From positions 70,260,118-70,324,117 of the forward strand of contig CM060190.1 of the NCBI GenBank assembly GCA_030549335.1: a stretch of 64,000 bases of DNA, given 5' to 3'. The notes under the pieces were generated by a model that saw nothing but the letters and a program-made list of their open reading frames with translations, searched no databases and was not told the DNA's origin. Below are positions 25,455 to 38,833 of this stretch, one piece after another. Source of the DNA: Pontederia crassipes. Its lineage: Eukaryota; Streptophyta; Magnoliopsida; Commelinales; Pontederiaceae. Numbering within the stretch: position 1 is the stretch's first letter; each line of letters begins with the position of its first letter. Made by a program: the position numbers and the translations under genes.

Positions 25455-28126
25455 TGCCTCCTGGTATCAGCTGAAACTGGCAGCATCCTTATGCTTTTCT
25501 GACTTCTATGTTGTTAAAGAACGATGTTGTTCCGAATACAATTTGATTCTGATGCGTTATGTTTTGAAATAGGATTTTCGCTCCTTGGTAAAATTATATC
25601 AACCATATTCGCTGCCTGTTCGCTGTTTGTAGAAATGCCTCTGATAAAGTAACCTATATTTTTTGCTTTTTTACATTGACCCACCTATCAATTTCTATAG
25701 CAAGTTGAACCACATCTAATACTTTGCATTGTTGTTGTTTCTTCTTTCTCTCTTTTTTTTTTACTTTGCTGGAATGTTAAAGAGCATTTTGGAAAAGTGA
25801 ACCTTCCCTTCAGTTTCCTTTGAATCGTCCATTGAACTTTTCAAATAACTACCAGAAAATGCTTTACCTTTTTAGGATGCAAATTTTAAGAATTTCATGT
25901 TGGAACTTTTCATATCATTAAATCCTTTGCAGGGCCATATTTACGTGACAACAATTATAATGTGCCTCATCCTAGATGAAGATGTTGTCTTACCATTGGT
26001 AACTGATACAGGGGTCGGGAATTTATAGGCATTGCTGTGGAATTTAGTGTTGTTCTCCATCCTTTTACTTTGTTGATATTATTCTCATTTCATTGTGCAA
26101 CAACAAGAGCTTTTGAAGAACTGGATATTATTCTCATTTCACTGTTTAATGAGAACTCAGAAGGGGTTAGTTACATCCTTGTTGGCTTCACCTGATATTC
26201 TTTGTGATCTGATAAACCAATCATGATCCAACCAAGTTCTATCCTCAAGATAGGGAAAAAATTATCCAACCAGATCAAAAGATTGATTCAACTTAAAAAA
26301 AATTCACATATATCTGGTAGACTATTATACCTATCCACTTTGTAAAATGTTTTTTTTCTTTGTCGGGAATAAATTGGCTAGATATTTTGGTATCTGGTAG
26401 ACATAGCTACTGCCTCATAGTGCAATTGTGTGGATTCTTCCAACATTTGTTAACCTCTCTACGAAAATAGAGATCTGATGTGCATAATTTGCATTGTTTC
26501 TTCCAATTTGTGTGACATCAGCATTTAAAAATATCTTCAATTTGCTGGTTTTGAAATACAAGATTCACCCCTGTACTGGCAAACTGTCACTAAATTGATT
26601 CCTGAAGCACTGAAGTCAGTGGTCATTGTTAAGGCAAAAGGAGAAAAAAGCAATCTCAGTGTAAGCTGGAATAATTGATCCTTCATCATTGGTAACATTT
26701 AACTGATATTTCGGTCAATTTGGCATCTCCAGCCTTTTCCATCTTAAATGATTTGATGCCATTGTTATTCTTCTAATTGAAGCCACACATATCATGTCTT
26801 GAAGATATCAGCAATCAGAAATCCAACATCTTGATTCTCTTCTTGTAGCAACTTTACATTTCCATTAAATTCAATTAACTGCCAACTGTAGCACACTGCA
26901 AACGTATATGTTATGGCATCTCCACCGTTGTACATTGGCTGATATGATCTTGAGCTGCATTACTTTGAACTGCATTCGTGTACGTATTGTTTACAGTGGT
27001 TAGAGAATATACTTGTGCTGAGAGCAATGTGAAATTCCTATTGCCATGCCATCTGACTATTACAAGGAAGTTTCTTTTATTAGAGAAATATGTACCTCGC
27101 ACTACGCCCTTAGATCTTGCAACTACCAAGGGAAGTAAAAATTTTGGGTTGTGGTGCAGTGCAAATATACGTTGCACTTTCGAGTTCCTCTTCATTCGAT
27201 TGATTTAATATATTTATCTTGATTAAGTTCATGATATAACTCAATCGATATGTTATTATTCGATAATCCAGGATGTCATGATAAAAATTAATTAAATCCA
27301 TTAATTCTGAACTCATAATTATCATTAAATTCACTGTTTACATCATTAAATAATTAACAATTGATTGTCGGATCAATTCAATGGAAATTGTAGTTTTCGC
27401 GTTTCAATAATCAGAATATGGTATTTTTGTTTCAACATTTAAACTATTACAGCATGCATCCATTCACATCGATTTGCCTTCAACATCAATTAACAGTTTT
27501 CTTGATGGACGTATCATAATGTTTGCAATGTTTACATTACTTTTTTTTCTTAAGTAAAGCTGAGATTTTATTTAGCTATTGAAACGACAAACTATTTATT
27601 AATATTTTTTGTTCAAAAGTAAACTATGCAAGGTTTAATGCTTTCGAAATAGAAGCGTTAATTAATATTTTTTCTTGTATCTAACCTGATTCCAATATTT
27701 TTCCCATTTGAGGGAAAGAAAAAATTAATCACTTCGCTCGGCGTCCGTAAAACGCGAACCAACTTCTTTGGTACCTTTTAACTACTTCCTCTGTGGAGCC
27801 CGCTTCATATTCGACCAATGAAAATACTACGTGCTGTTAAACGGTGGGACCGATTCCGGTCCGCTTCTCGATGCACGCGTCGTTTTGCGATTTAATTAAC
27901 TCAAGAAAACGTCCATTAAATTTAAGCCGCAGAATAAAACAAAAAAAAATAACGATAATTATAATAAGGCGGGGAGTGTTATCTTCTCGTTGCTCTGCGC
28001 GCTTTCCTGTTCGCATCGAGCTCTTAACTCTTAAGCAGGGAGGGAGGCGCGCTTTGTTCGCTCGTACCATTTCCTCCTCCTTGTCGAAGAGTCGAAGCAC
28101 CTCGAAGTCGTCGTCTGTCTTGGTTT
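25455..28126. other. Intergenic region and promoter/leader of the BZW gene
   Basis: 25.45-27.2 kb may include 3' sequence of the small membrane protein gene; no conserved exon was found. 27.7-28.1 kb is more GC-rich with CT-rich runs and precedes the BZW start codon, so it is taken as promoter and 5' leader. Open frames on both strands over 27.84-28.45 kb are unsupported. Confidence 0.45.
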
Positions 28127-31100
28127 ATGAGGTGAGGTGTCTGATTCGAGCTCCGCCCTTTCGATCTTTGGCTATCTCTTCGATTTTGATCCTTCTCGAT
28201 CGGTCCTTCGGCGACCTGTTTTTCATGATATAGATTATTATTTCTTGGTGTCCGGGTATGTTTCTGTATATTGCGGATCTTTTGCGCTTTTTTGGTGTGA
28301 TCCGTGCTTATTGATCCAGTTTTCCGACAAAATATGGGATGTTGGATCTGGTTTGGTAAAAAGATGGGACTCTGTTCTCTTTTTGATCGTTTTTGCAAAT
28401 TTTCCTCTCGAAGACGATCGCCTTTTGTGCGTATTTGGGACTGATTGAAACACGAATGCTGTGACTTCGCTTGTTGCGTCTTTCTGGTCTTGATTATGAC
28501 TAACTTATGTCGGATCTTTGAAGGTGTTATTGATTTGCTGCCGTTCTAAATTTCTGGTGACTAATTTATTTCTTTCTTTTGGTTAATTTTGCAGCTCGAA
28601 GGAGAAACCCACTTTAGGGTATGTATACTGTTTAATGTGCTTTCCATCTCTTTCGTTTTATTTTCTTTTTATATTTGCTGCATACTTGGACCCAACGGTG
28701 GCAACTTTGTGTTTCCTGAGAGATTCCAATTAAGCCATCTTTTATATGAATTTTATACGGCGGTGATTCATTGCTAGATGAGGACAAGTTTTATTAGTTT
28801 AGTTAAGTTCATGTATAAACAGACACTAGGTCTACAACATATTTTCTTTGGCGACTAGCACAAGTTAGTTACAACATTTGTGAACATTAATGATGTGAAT
28901 TGAATCAAAGAGTAATACCATTCCATTCACTCCTAAACCATGATAATTCCAAATTTCCAATCACTTTGTTTGTTTCCTGAGCCAAATACATTGCTTCCTA
29001 GCTCATCCTTAGTTTTGTCTGGTCTGGTTTCTGGGCATGCATGTCTTTATGGAGTATGCAATTTTTTTTGTGATTTTTAGCATTCACTGTTAAATTTTGT
29101 ATTATTGTCACTTTCCTTTTGGATGCGCCACACTATTGACACTGAACATCAGAATAAATGATCCGTCCATGCATTTTTGTGTCACAATTTCTTATATGGA
29201 TCATGGCAGCATGCAAATATTATAATCAGGACAAAGCTGATCATCTAGGTTAATTTCTTCTCACGATGCCATATTCCTATATATTTTATATTCTTATCAA
29301 CTAAGTTCATCCTCAGATCTCCGCATTGTGCTAAATTATTTTTTATTTCAAGAGAAAATATGTTTCTTCTATTTCTGATACTTTCTAAACTTGGTATTGT
29401 GTTTTCATAAAGGCTCTGTCCACCTTATGTTCATTGCATGCCATAGTGTCAAGTTAAGTTGCATGATGTTAATCCAGATTTGAGAATTTGTGCTATGAAC
29501 TACAGTGGGCAAATGCATCTATGATGATGGTGTGCAAGTCAAACTGACAGTGTTGGTATTTCTAAATGCATATATGCAATCAGCTTGTTTTACAATATGT
29601 TACTAGCTTACTGCCAACACCATATACTGTTTTTATGATTTTCAGCTATAAATGTAAATCAAATTTTTACTATGTTGTTAGAAGAACTTTGTTTTTTTTT
29701 TCTCCAGTTGGAAAGGAACTGTGTAGACCCTCTTGGTCACATCAACGTTTATTATTAATGCTAATGATAATCTAGGTATTTGTTATGAATAACTACATTA
29801 CTGTGCAGTGGTACGCGGATCAAGACCCGCAAACGAAATATAACTGTTCCTTTAGACCCTGCAGCTTTTGCTGATGCAGTGGTCCAGATCTATCTGGATA
29901 ATGCTGGTGATCTGGTAATTTAACTTATTCATAGTAATTTTATTTTATTTTTCCTTCTCAATATGTGTAGATTTGTACTTTTGTATATCGCTTATGATTA
30001 TATTGCTCATGGTAGGAACTCGTCGCAAAGAACATTGAATCTTCTGACCTCAACTTCTCACGATACGGTGACACCTTCTTTGAGGTATTTCAGTATCATC
30101 TGTCGTTTAATTTTTTTTATATGGTTTCTTATGATCTTCCTTTTTCCTTTATGTTGTGCTGATGACCTCACTGAAATATATATATATATATATATATATA
30201 TATGGTTTTATTTCTATATCTCTAGCATTCACATGTAATCTACATATTAGTCCTAGTTTGGTTTATTGGTTGATAACATTGAATGACATTTCACATTGCC
30301 TTTCAGAACCTATCAAATACAGCCATAGATTATGTACATATATTAGTTTTATGATTTTATCCTCATAGACGTATAGTTTTTGTTTTTCCTTTTCTAGGGT
30401 TTCTTGCATACACAACCATTGTATTGTAGTTTTTCACTATGGGATTTAATCTTTTAGTCTTCTATTAACAACTTAACTACTATCTGTCAGCAATGTCTTA
30501 TGTCTGATTTTGATGTCCCTACTCTTTTTACCTTTTATTTCTTGTTAGACATGGTAAAAGCACATTGCAAAGTTATATCCAAAGACCTTTGGAATAGATC
30601 TTGTGATCGTTGAAAATATCCCCCTTCTTTCTTTATGTAAAGTTTAAAGAAGAAGCGGACACTGGCTGTACTGTTATTTGCTTGAATATTTCAGCATCCT
30701 TCACTATAGCAAGCAAATTCTGATATTTTGATTTCAGGTTGTTCTCATAGGTGGGCGTACCCAACCAGGTACTGTAAAGCCTGACGAAGGGGAAAAGCAC
30801 CCTTATTCAGTTCTAAGTTGCCAGCCTAAACGTGAAGCTATTTTGCCATTAGTTCTCTATACACAGAAGATCTTGAGGCGGCGGCCTTTTTTGATTAAGA
30901 ACCTTGAAAATGTTATGCAAAAGTTCCTTCAGTCCTTGGAGCTTTTCGAGGAAAATGAGAGAAAGAAGCTCGCTATTTTTACAGCACTCACATTTTCTCA
31001 GAAGCTGTCAGGGCTTCCGCCTGAAACCGTGTTCCAGCCGTTGCTCAAGGACAATCTTATTGCCAAGGGGCTAGTTCTTTCTTTTATTACTGACTTCTTC

Positions 31101-33782
31101 AAGGAATATTTGGTGGATAACAGCTTAGATGATCTTATAGCACTACTGAAGAGAGGCAAGATAGAGGATAATCTCCTTGATTTCTTTCCTTCTTCTAAGC
31201 GTACTGCTGAAGCCTTATCTGAGCACTTCATGTAAGTTTATCGTTGTGATTTTTTTTTCTTACTTTTGTGTTAATTTACGATTATTTTGTTCTTAGATTG
31301 CTTGGAATAAGATTTCTATTGCTTGTCTGTGGTGTGATGCATTATTTGAAGGCTTTATTCATACTATCTTCAATTTCCTGTGACATTTTGTGTCATGTTA
31401 TAAATTCCCAATATTTGTCCAAAATAGTGTTTTTTTCTTTTGAGAGAGCAAGTGTTCTTAATTAATTATTCTTTTGTTCTTAGCTTGCCTGTAATAACAT
31501 TTCTATTCCTTCCTCTGCTAGTCTCATTATGGAATAGGGGCATTGAATATACTGCATGCATTGTAATAGTTTGATCAACCTATCTTTTAGTTATGTTTCA
31601 TAAAAAACTCATTTATATATTAGGTCAATCGACCTATCTATGCAGCACACTGCAACATGTAAGCATGCAGTATTCTCATTTTTCCCTATGGAATAATAAT
31701 ATTTTAGGTGATATGCAGTGTGATGCATTACTTGAAGATCTCATTAATACTAATTTCACATGTCCTATGACCTTTTGCTTTCTGTTAAAAAGTCTAATAT
31801 TTACTCAAAATGGCATTAATTCAAATTTTTCGTTCTTAGCCTGCCTGTATTAAGATTTGTAGTGTTCTCTCTGATAGTCTCTGATTATGGAATAATAATA
31901 TTATTTTATGTGATGCGGGGTGATGCATTACTTGAATATCTTATTCATATGTTTCTCAATTTCATATGAATTTGTTTTTATCTTACAAAATTCCTAATTT
32001 TGTTTGAAATAGTTTTTTCACACAAAACAAACTGCCATTTCCTTAACTGCATTTATGCAAATAAATTTAAGAGGTTCAAAATTTTAACTTATTATTCTTA
32101 CAAGTTCTAGTGTTTTTATGTGAGGTGAGGATGGGTTTTCCGATAGTTTCAAACTTCTTCCAACTTAGATATTTCCTCAATTGCTGTAATTTTTACCTCT
32201 ATTCTTTTGCTTCATTTCAGTAAAGAAGGGTTACCAACTCTAGTTGAGTACAATGAGAAGAAAATATTTGAAGTGAAACTGAAAGAAATGAAATCAGCAT
32301 TAACAACCCAAATCAGTGAAGAGATTAATGTATCTGAAGTCATTGAGACAGTGAAACAGCGAGTTAAAGATGCTCATTTGCCAGATATTGAGGTTGTAAG
32401 GATTCTGTGGGATGTAATAATGGATGCTGTTCAATGGTCTGGGAAGAACCAGCAACAGAATGCAAATTCTGCGCTTCGGCAGGTGTGTGATAACCTTCTC
32501 ATTTGCTCTCTTTTACAAACATGATCTGAAGCTTTGGTGTGCTCATGTCCTCCAACACAAATTTTCTCACTGAATCTAGTGATAATATGTGTGCATTACA
32601 AAATATCATTATGCATAATAGAATTTGGTATCTCACTATGCATAATAGTAATTTAATTGAGCTTCAAATCATTACAAGTTAATGACAAAAATGTGAAGGA
32701 ATTTGGTATCTCAGTGAACATGATTATGCAACCCTTTGTGGAGGATATCACTTAAATCAATAATAGCTTCATGGGTGGTAACGTCAAGAAGAGCTAGTTG
32801 AGAAGTGGAGCAAGGTTAATGCCCCCCTTACCATCAATTCATGTATAAATTCACAGTTTGTTTAGTCAAGGCTGTTGAGAAGGGAGCTGCTTGGTCGTAA
32901 GGACAGGTCTTTCATTTCTGTGGATAATTTCAATGGTCGTAGTACTTTTGCGTATATTCTGCATTGAACTAGGAGACTGTATATTTTTTAAGTACTGTCA
33001 ACTGTCTGCATAGCATTGGCTAATTTTTATCTTCACATCAAATGTATTTTGCGCTTGCAAGTTGAGGGTTATTTTTCTTTCATTGTATTTGATTCATCTT
33101 TTCCATCAAGTATTTAATTTGATCTTCAATTTTCTAAGTATGTTTGTTGAATTGGGCAGGTTAGACAATTGAATTGATTTTTGTATTCAATGTCAGGCCA
33201 ATTCCCTACTACTAGTAATTGACCAGTAGTGAAATTTGACTCCTACACTGTATTCTATCCTAGATTGGTACTTGTATTTTGTTTATTCACATTAACTAAG
33301 TCAAACTCTTCAAAAGGGAATTTGGTATCTGATATTGAACTTGAGCTTTGTTTAATTGTTACTCTCTTTTTTATATAGGTCAAAACATGGGCCGGACTTT
33401 TGAATGCCTTTTGCACAAGTGGAAAATTGGAACTTGAATTAATGTATAAAGTTCAAATCCAATGCTATGAGGATGCAAAATTAATGAAACTATTTCCTGA
33501 AATTATAAGGTCACTCTATGATCAAGATGTCCTCGCCGAAGATACTATTCTTCACTGGTTTCGCAAAGGTGCAAACCCGAAGGGCAGGTGCGATTTTTCT
33601 CTTCTGATCCAGTTCATTAGCTTTGGCAGTTATTATGTTCTTATATTTGATGTATTGTGTTACATCTAAACAAACTTCAGATTATGAATTCTACTAAGCT
33701 AATTGGATGGTGCAGGCAAACCTTCGTCAAGGCTTTGGAGCCCTTTGTTAATTGGCTTGAGGAAGCTGAAGAAGAAGAGTAA
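28127..33782 (+). CDS. eIF5-mimic protein / basic leucine zipper and W2 domain (BZW) protein
   Basis: Eight coding exons: 28127-28131 (only ATGAG), 28595-28618, 29809-29914, 30016-30084, 30738-31231, 32221-32482, 33379-33587 and 33716-33782. All have GT-AG borders and together give 411 residues. The start MSSKEKPTLGGTRIKTRKRN and the following PLDPAAFADAVVQIYLDN are characteristic of the BZW/5MP family. The middle is helical HEAT/MIF4G-like sequence, and the C-terminus carries the W2 domain (LLNAFCTSGKLELELMYKVQ ... ILHWFRKG ... FVNWLEEAEEEE) found in eIF5 and eIF2B-epsilon. In animals these proteins compete with eIF5 for eIF2 and make start-codon choice more stringent; the plant role is inferred from that. 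The first intron splits the second codon, a 5-nt coding exon that gene finders often miss. Confidence 0.92.
30176..30203. repeat. (AT)14 microsatellite in an intron of the BZW gene
   Basis: 28 bp of perfect AT dinucleotide repeat in intron 4, between exons 30016-30084 and 30738-31231. It is probably length-polymorphic. Confidence 0.9.
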
Positions 33783-34255
33783 GTGGAAAGGTGGTTCTGT
33801 TACTGTTGTTGATGAAGGCAGAGTAGTGTGCGCCTACCTATCCCCTATTATTAAATAAACGTGTGAGGCCTTCATTTAGAAGACTGAATAATTATTTGTG
33901 TTCTGTTTCTTCTTCTGCTAGTAACCCTACTTCAGCTGGCAAATTTCATGCCCACTAAGTTATTGCTCTCTGTCTGTAACCCTTCTTTAAGTTATGTAAT
34001 ATTAGTAGTCTTTGTTCACAATGTGGAAATTATACCTGATGAAAAAGGCTGCCTGGCGTTATCTTGTCACCCAAAATTTTAACAGCAAATAACAGATTCC
34101 TGGATATAATTAGTTTCTGATTGCCGAATTCTTAACTTTACACCTTTAGCTTCTCACGATAAACCAACTAGTATATGGAAGGTAGAATATAACGAATGCT
34201 TCTGTGTTCATGCTGGTTCATGCACGGTTAGGATTTCAGTATCACTATAACTTTT
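33783..34255. other. Short interval between two convergent genes
   Basis: 473 bp that must contain both 3' untranslated regions (BZW plus strand, hydrolase minus strand). AATAAA-like words occur, for example near 33854. No other feature. Confidence 0.6.
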
Positions 34256-36040
34256 CTATCGCGTCTCTGAAACTTCCATAAAAGAGGGGATAGCTGTCCT
34301 ATCATTAAGCCATGCAATGATGTCGGAAAACACGAGATCGATGTTCTCCTGCGGCTCGCCGGAGGTCAGAGCATGCCACATCCCTGGATAGAGCTTCAGG
34401 GTCTTATCTTTGCTCGATGATTTATCATATAGACATTGGCTTGTCGACGGATCCGTGACTGTGTCGTCGCCGCCATGAACGACTATGAAAGGCAATGACA
34501 CCTGAAAGCAACAACCACAACTCAGCAAGATCGGAGTGTTTATTTAGTCCCGAAATCCATCACAGTCACAGAGATCAAATTTACTTAAAAGAGGTACATG
34601 AAACTCTTACTTGATTCAAGTTTTTCTCTACATGCAAGCTGGCTTTGAGAAGTTCAAATCCTGTCTTCAGACGAGGCTTCCCCTTGTAGCAGTAAGGATT
34701 GTCCCGAACCTGCGGGAAAAAAAGATGTCTTTTTTAATGCATCGAGATGTCAGAAAACGAAAAGAAATGTCATTTAAAGAATTCTGAATCAGAATGATCT
34801 TTGGTCTGCAACAATATCAGCCTGTCACTTATATGCAGATCGGGTCTGAATTGATTGGTCATTTCCTACCTCCTTTCTCCATTCTGGATTCTTTATCGCC
34901 TTGTCAAGGATGTCCTCTGCAGGAATTATCTTCCAAGTTGGAATTAGTCCAGTGAGCAGCGACATGGTCTTGATCACGAATGGATGGGGTTTCATTTCAT
35001 CAGCAATCTGCACTTACAAGAAAAGAAATAACCAACTTATTTCGAAGCAAGCAGGTGATGCAAAATTCAGGCGATCCAATTCTACCTTGCACATAGGAGC
35101 GACCAAGATTGCTCCATCCCAGTAAGTTGGCTTCTTCCAGTGCACCTTAATGGCAACAGCTCCTCCCATGGATTCACCAAGCAAGTACTTCTTCTTCTGC
35201 TTGTTCTCAATTTTCTCTGCAAAAGTCAGGAGCAAAAAGAAAGAAAAAGGCATATGCCGATTAACCTAACTGGAGAAGAATTAAACCTCAAAAGTTACTG
35301 TAAACTTCGACAGTTCAAGCGCACGCACGCAACTAATTACCACATATGCTGGTAAAATATTCGCAGCAATCATCCACAATCCGATCAAACTTGGGGACAA
35401 ATCCTTGGAGTCCACTGGATTTCCCATGGCCCTGGTAGTCTATGCCATATACTGCAAAGCCTGCTCTGGCGAGCTGTGTACCAGTGCCTGTTTGTGCAGC
35501 AACAGGAGATATCAGAGATTTGTCATCGTGCACGTTCTTGCATTATTCTGCTGTAAAAACCTCGTTTATGTGGCAGCTGAAGCTGCATGGATTCTCATAC
35601 CCACCTCTCATTGAGATGCTGCACTCCATTGCGTAGCCTAACAATTCACAACCACTTAATCAGAACAAAAAATAGTTATCAGGAGTGCAAGAACACAAAA
35701 ATTCATGTACATTGCACACAGAAGAGATATGTGTACCATGGCAAATAAAGATCAGAGCTTTGGGCTCCCTGCTTTGAGGGGATTCAGAATCTCGATGCCC
35801 CGGAAGCCAACGGCATGTGAATAGCTTCAATCCATGCGAGTTCATTATGAACTCCTGCAACACCCAGAAACAGTCATAAGCACTAAGCAGAAATGAAAAC
35901 AGAAACTCACAAATGAATAAAGAAATGATCATATTAAAGAACATCAAAATCTTAATGCTCGTTTCTCTTTTCTGTAAATTGGCTTTCAGTAGCATTGTGG
36001 TATTCGGATTGCAAACCTCTTCATAAACAATGTCTTCCAT
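34256..36040 (-). CDS. Alpha/beta hydrolase, monoacylglycerol lipase / caffeoylshikimate esterase-like
   Basis: Eight exons on the minus strand: 36017-36040, 35737-35854, 35605-35637, 35341-35487, 35086-35216, 34870-35007, 34611-34709 and 34256-34501. All have GT-AG borders and together give 311 residues. The oxyanion region HGYAMECS is at about 47-54. The nucleophile elbow is GESMGG with Ser at about 123, the acidic residue lies in HGGDDTVTDP (Asp at about 243), and the catalytic His is in GMWHAL (about 273), so the full triad is present. GIDYQGHGKSSGLQGFVPKF is diagnostic of the plant MAGL-like clade. Members hydrolyse monoacylglycerols, lysophospholipids or, in caffeoylshikimate esterase, the caffeoyl ester in lignin synthesis. 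Which substrate applies here cannot be told. The N-terminus begins MEDIVYEE with no targeting peptide, so it is probably cytosolic or membrane-associated. Confidence 0.9.
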
Positions 36041-36090
36041 TCTGATCCCCTGACAAAACAGAAGTATCAATATGGAGACGAACAACCAAC

Positions 36091-36360
36091 GAACGTGCAA
36101 ATGAATCGAATGCCGAACCAAAATATAAAGGACAATAAGTCCACGTACAGACTGCTTTGCCTTAATCACTGACTGCGATTCAACCCTGCAACAAATCAGT
36201 GCAAGAATGTGCGATCTCTCTCTGCGAACGTGCAAATGAATCGAATGCCGAACCAAAACATAAAGGACAATAAGTCCACGTACAGATTGCTTTGCCTTAA
36301 TCACTGACTTGGATCCAACCCTGCAACAAATCAGTGCAAGAATGTGCGATCTCTCTCTAC
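36091..36360. repeat. 135-bp tandem duplication upstream of the hydrolase gene
   Basis: Two head-to-tail copies, 36091-36225 and 36226-36360, both starting GAACGTGCAAATGAATCGAA and both ending near GCGATCTCTCTCT. They differ at only a few positions, so the event is recent. It starts about 50 bp upstream of the start codon and so lies in the leader or core promoter, or in a leader intron. Confidence 0.85.
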
Positions 36361-36936
36361 GTTGGTTCAGGAGGAACAGAGAACGCGGAACCCAATGATA
36401 AGGGACCTCTTAAAATCTGCAGCGCCTTCCTATAAATAGTTCACAGCTGGAAGGGAGAGATTTCTGGGATCATAACAGATTCGGGTAATTGAATTATTCA
36501 AACCATTTTGGACTTACAGTTCGTGGACTGCAATCGCGTGCGACGGCCTGAGATTTTTTCCTTCCGTTTTGTGTTCTCTCCCCCCCCACCCACCCCCCCC
36601 CCCCCCCCCGTGTCCTGTTGCTGTTGTTGGACAGATGAGTTGGAGATTAATCTACGTGCATGAAAAGCACAAATGAGAAGCCTTCAAATCTACCAAAATA
36701 AAAGCCTTGCAAAAATCTTGAAGACTTCGTTGTCCTGGAATTGGAGGAATTCCAGGCAGGAAGCCGACCTCATCCAATTGCTTGCTTTCACAGCCATATA
36801 TGCATTCGACAGAATCGCGTCCTAGGAAAATTCACAGGTCAGCAAGTAACAACCACTTTTGTTTGCTGCTCGCGATACATACATTTTTTTTAAGGTTATT
36901 ATTTCGACAGAATTATGTATATATTTGTCTAAATAG
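36361..36936. other. Promoter-side region of the hydrolase gene, with C-rich tract
   Basis: No gene. 36580-36609 is almost pure C (a run of 17 C from 36593 after CCCCCCCACCCA). The sequence TATAAATAG at about 36431 could be a TATA box for the minus or the plus strand; the strand is not resolved. Confidence 0.45.
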
Positions 36937-37490
36937 TAGTAGGAGTGTAAGAAAATCCGTCCAATTCGAAAAATCAATTCGATCCGAAAAAATTAATAAT
37001 TAGAGATCTGAATATGATTTATAATAATTTTTAATAAATTAAAATTCACCTGCTAAAATTAAGGCTCATCCGGAAAAAAATCAACCTCTCGAGTCCATTT
37101 TTTATTTATGCTTTTTTATTTATATAATTAATGCATATGTTATTAATTCTTTTATTATACATATAATATTTTTTTATAAAATTTCATACTTTTCTACATA
37201 TTATTAAACTCTAATTTAATAACTTTAAAACTTTAGTAGTATATTTTATATTTAATATAATATTAATTATTTTTATATTAATTTTAAGTTATTAAATATA
37301 TTTTTAAAATATAATTATATAAAAGTATGTCCGAAAAAATCATCCGAAAAAATTGATCCGCTAGAGAGTGGTTTTTATTTTTTCAAAATAATTTTAGGAT
37401 GGTTTTTAAATTTTAAAAATTTACTCAAAAAGTAGCAATTATTTTTTTTACATCGAAAATCCGATCCGACCCGAACTACTTTCACCCCTG
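36937..37490. mobile_element. hAT-like MITE with near-perfect 8-bp target duplication
   Basis: 554 bp, AT-rich, no coding sequence. The right terminus reversed reads CAGGGGTGAAAG; the left reads TAGTAGGAGTGTAAG, similar with a 3-nt insertion. Flanks are CTAAATAG (36929-36936) and CTAAATAC (37491-37498), an 8-bp target duplication with one mismatch, as hAT transposases make. Sub-terminal words CCGATCCGACCCGAAC are typical of plant hAT MITEs. It is the sister copy of 1952-2488. Confidence 0.7.
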
Positions 37491-37975
37491 CTAAATACGA
37501 AAAAATATATAAATTGTAACGCGGTAAAATAAAAATTGAAATCCATTATCCCATCAATACTAATTAATCCCCACTAATGAATTAAAAAAGCCCAAAAATA
37601 ATTAAAATGATCTTTAAACGACTTATCTTATATATCCATGTCTATCCAAATTAAGCGCATTATCTATATGCAACTATTATCGATATATGCACGATCATAT
37701 TTAAATAATTACACAGCATACCATATTTAACTAGTTAAAATTAATACGGATATCGAATTACATTATGAGAATGTCTAAATTGTTAAACTGCCCATCTTAT
37801 CCGTTAAAAACATATATAAATAAATATAATTTTAATTTGATACATTTACTTAAATAATTTCTAAGGGTGAAAGATAAAAGAGAAAGAGAAGTCGATAGAA
37901 TACCTATAAGTATCATTTTTAAAAAGAAATCTGTATACCTAAATGCATATATTAAAAGGAAACATATCATTAGAG
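37491..37975. other. AT-rich spacer between MITE and LINE
   Basis: No gene or repeat recognised. Confidence 0.5.
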
Positions 37976-37986
37976 CGGATAGTCTT

Positions 37987-38833
37987 ACAACAACAACAAC
38001 AAAGCCTTATCCCACTAGGTGGGATCGACTACATGGATCATACGACGTCATTTCGCTCTATTAGTAATCAAACCTTTCGGTATATTATTCACCAATGATC
38101 TTGCTCTATTAGTTCGCCAAATGTCCGCCTTGGCCTCCCTCTCCCTTTTTTAATCGGACTTCAGATTATTTGATCTACTCTTCTTACTGGCGCATCTAAT
38201 GGTCTTCTCTGAACATGACCAAACAATCTCAAACGATTCTCTACCATTTTCTCACTAATAGGAGCCACTCCGACTCGTTCACGTATATGGTCATTCCTAA
38301 TCTTATCTAATCTTGTATGACCACACATCCATCTCAACATTCTCATTTCGGCTACCCCCACTTTACGTTTATGTTATCCCTTCATAGTCCAACATTCACT
38401 ACCATATAACACTGCTGGCCTTATAGCAGTACGATAGAATTTTTCTTTAACTTTATTGGGTACTTTTCTATCACAAAGAACTCCTGTGACTTTCTTCCAC
38501 TTACACCAACCAGCTTGAATTCTATGATTAACATCGTCATCAATCTCACCATCTTGTCTTACAATTGATCCTAAATATTTAAACTTTGTCACTTGAGAAA
38601 TTATATCCTCCCCTAGCCTAACTTTCAAGTCGTCTCTAAGTTGTTTATTTGTGAAATTGCTATGCATATATTCTGTTTTATTCCTACTTAAACGAAAACC
38701 CTTTGACTCCAACGTATTTCTCCATATTTTCAATTTTGTATTAATCTCTTCTCTTGAATTCGCTAAAAGTACTATATCATCCGCAAATAGCATGCACTTA
38801 GGTACCTCCTCTGTGATACTCTCAGTTATAGAT
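37987..38833 (-). mobile_element. 5'-truncated LINE retrotransposon with target-site duplication
   Basis: The element lies on the minus strand. Its 3' end is a TTG-repeat tail (ACAACAACAACAACAA on the plus strand from about 37988), preceded by the TCCCACTAGGTGGGATCGACT motif common at the ends of these plant elements. The coding part is the C-terminal half of a reverse transcriptase: FADDIVLL, then KFKYLGSIVRQDGEIDDDV, HRIQAGWCKWKKVTGVLCD, VLYGSECW and RMLRWMCGHTR. It is broken by a stop and gap near 38362-38374. An 11-bp duplication CGGATAGTCTT flanks it at 37976-37986 and 38834-38844, so the missing 5' part was lost at insertion, as is normal for LINEs. Confidence 0.85.

Noticed and set aside
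27837-28453. Several overlapping frames on both strands
   Set aside because: They cover the promoter, leader and first intron of the BZW gene; no conservation and mutually inconsistent.
35660-36304. 214-codon minus-strand frame over the hydrolase 5' end
   Set aside because: It reads through hydrolase exon 2, intron 1 and the 135-bp duplication; splice sites and family conservation support the exon model instead.
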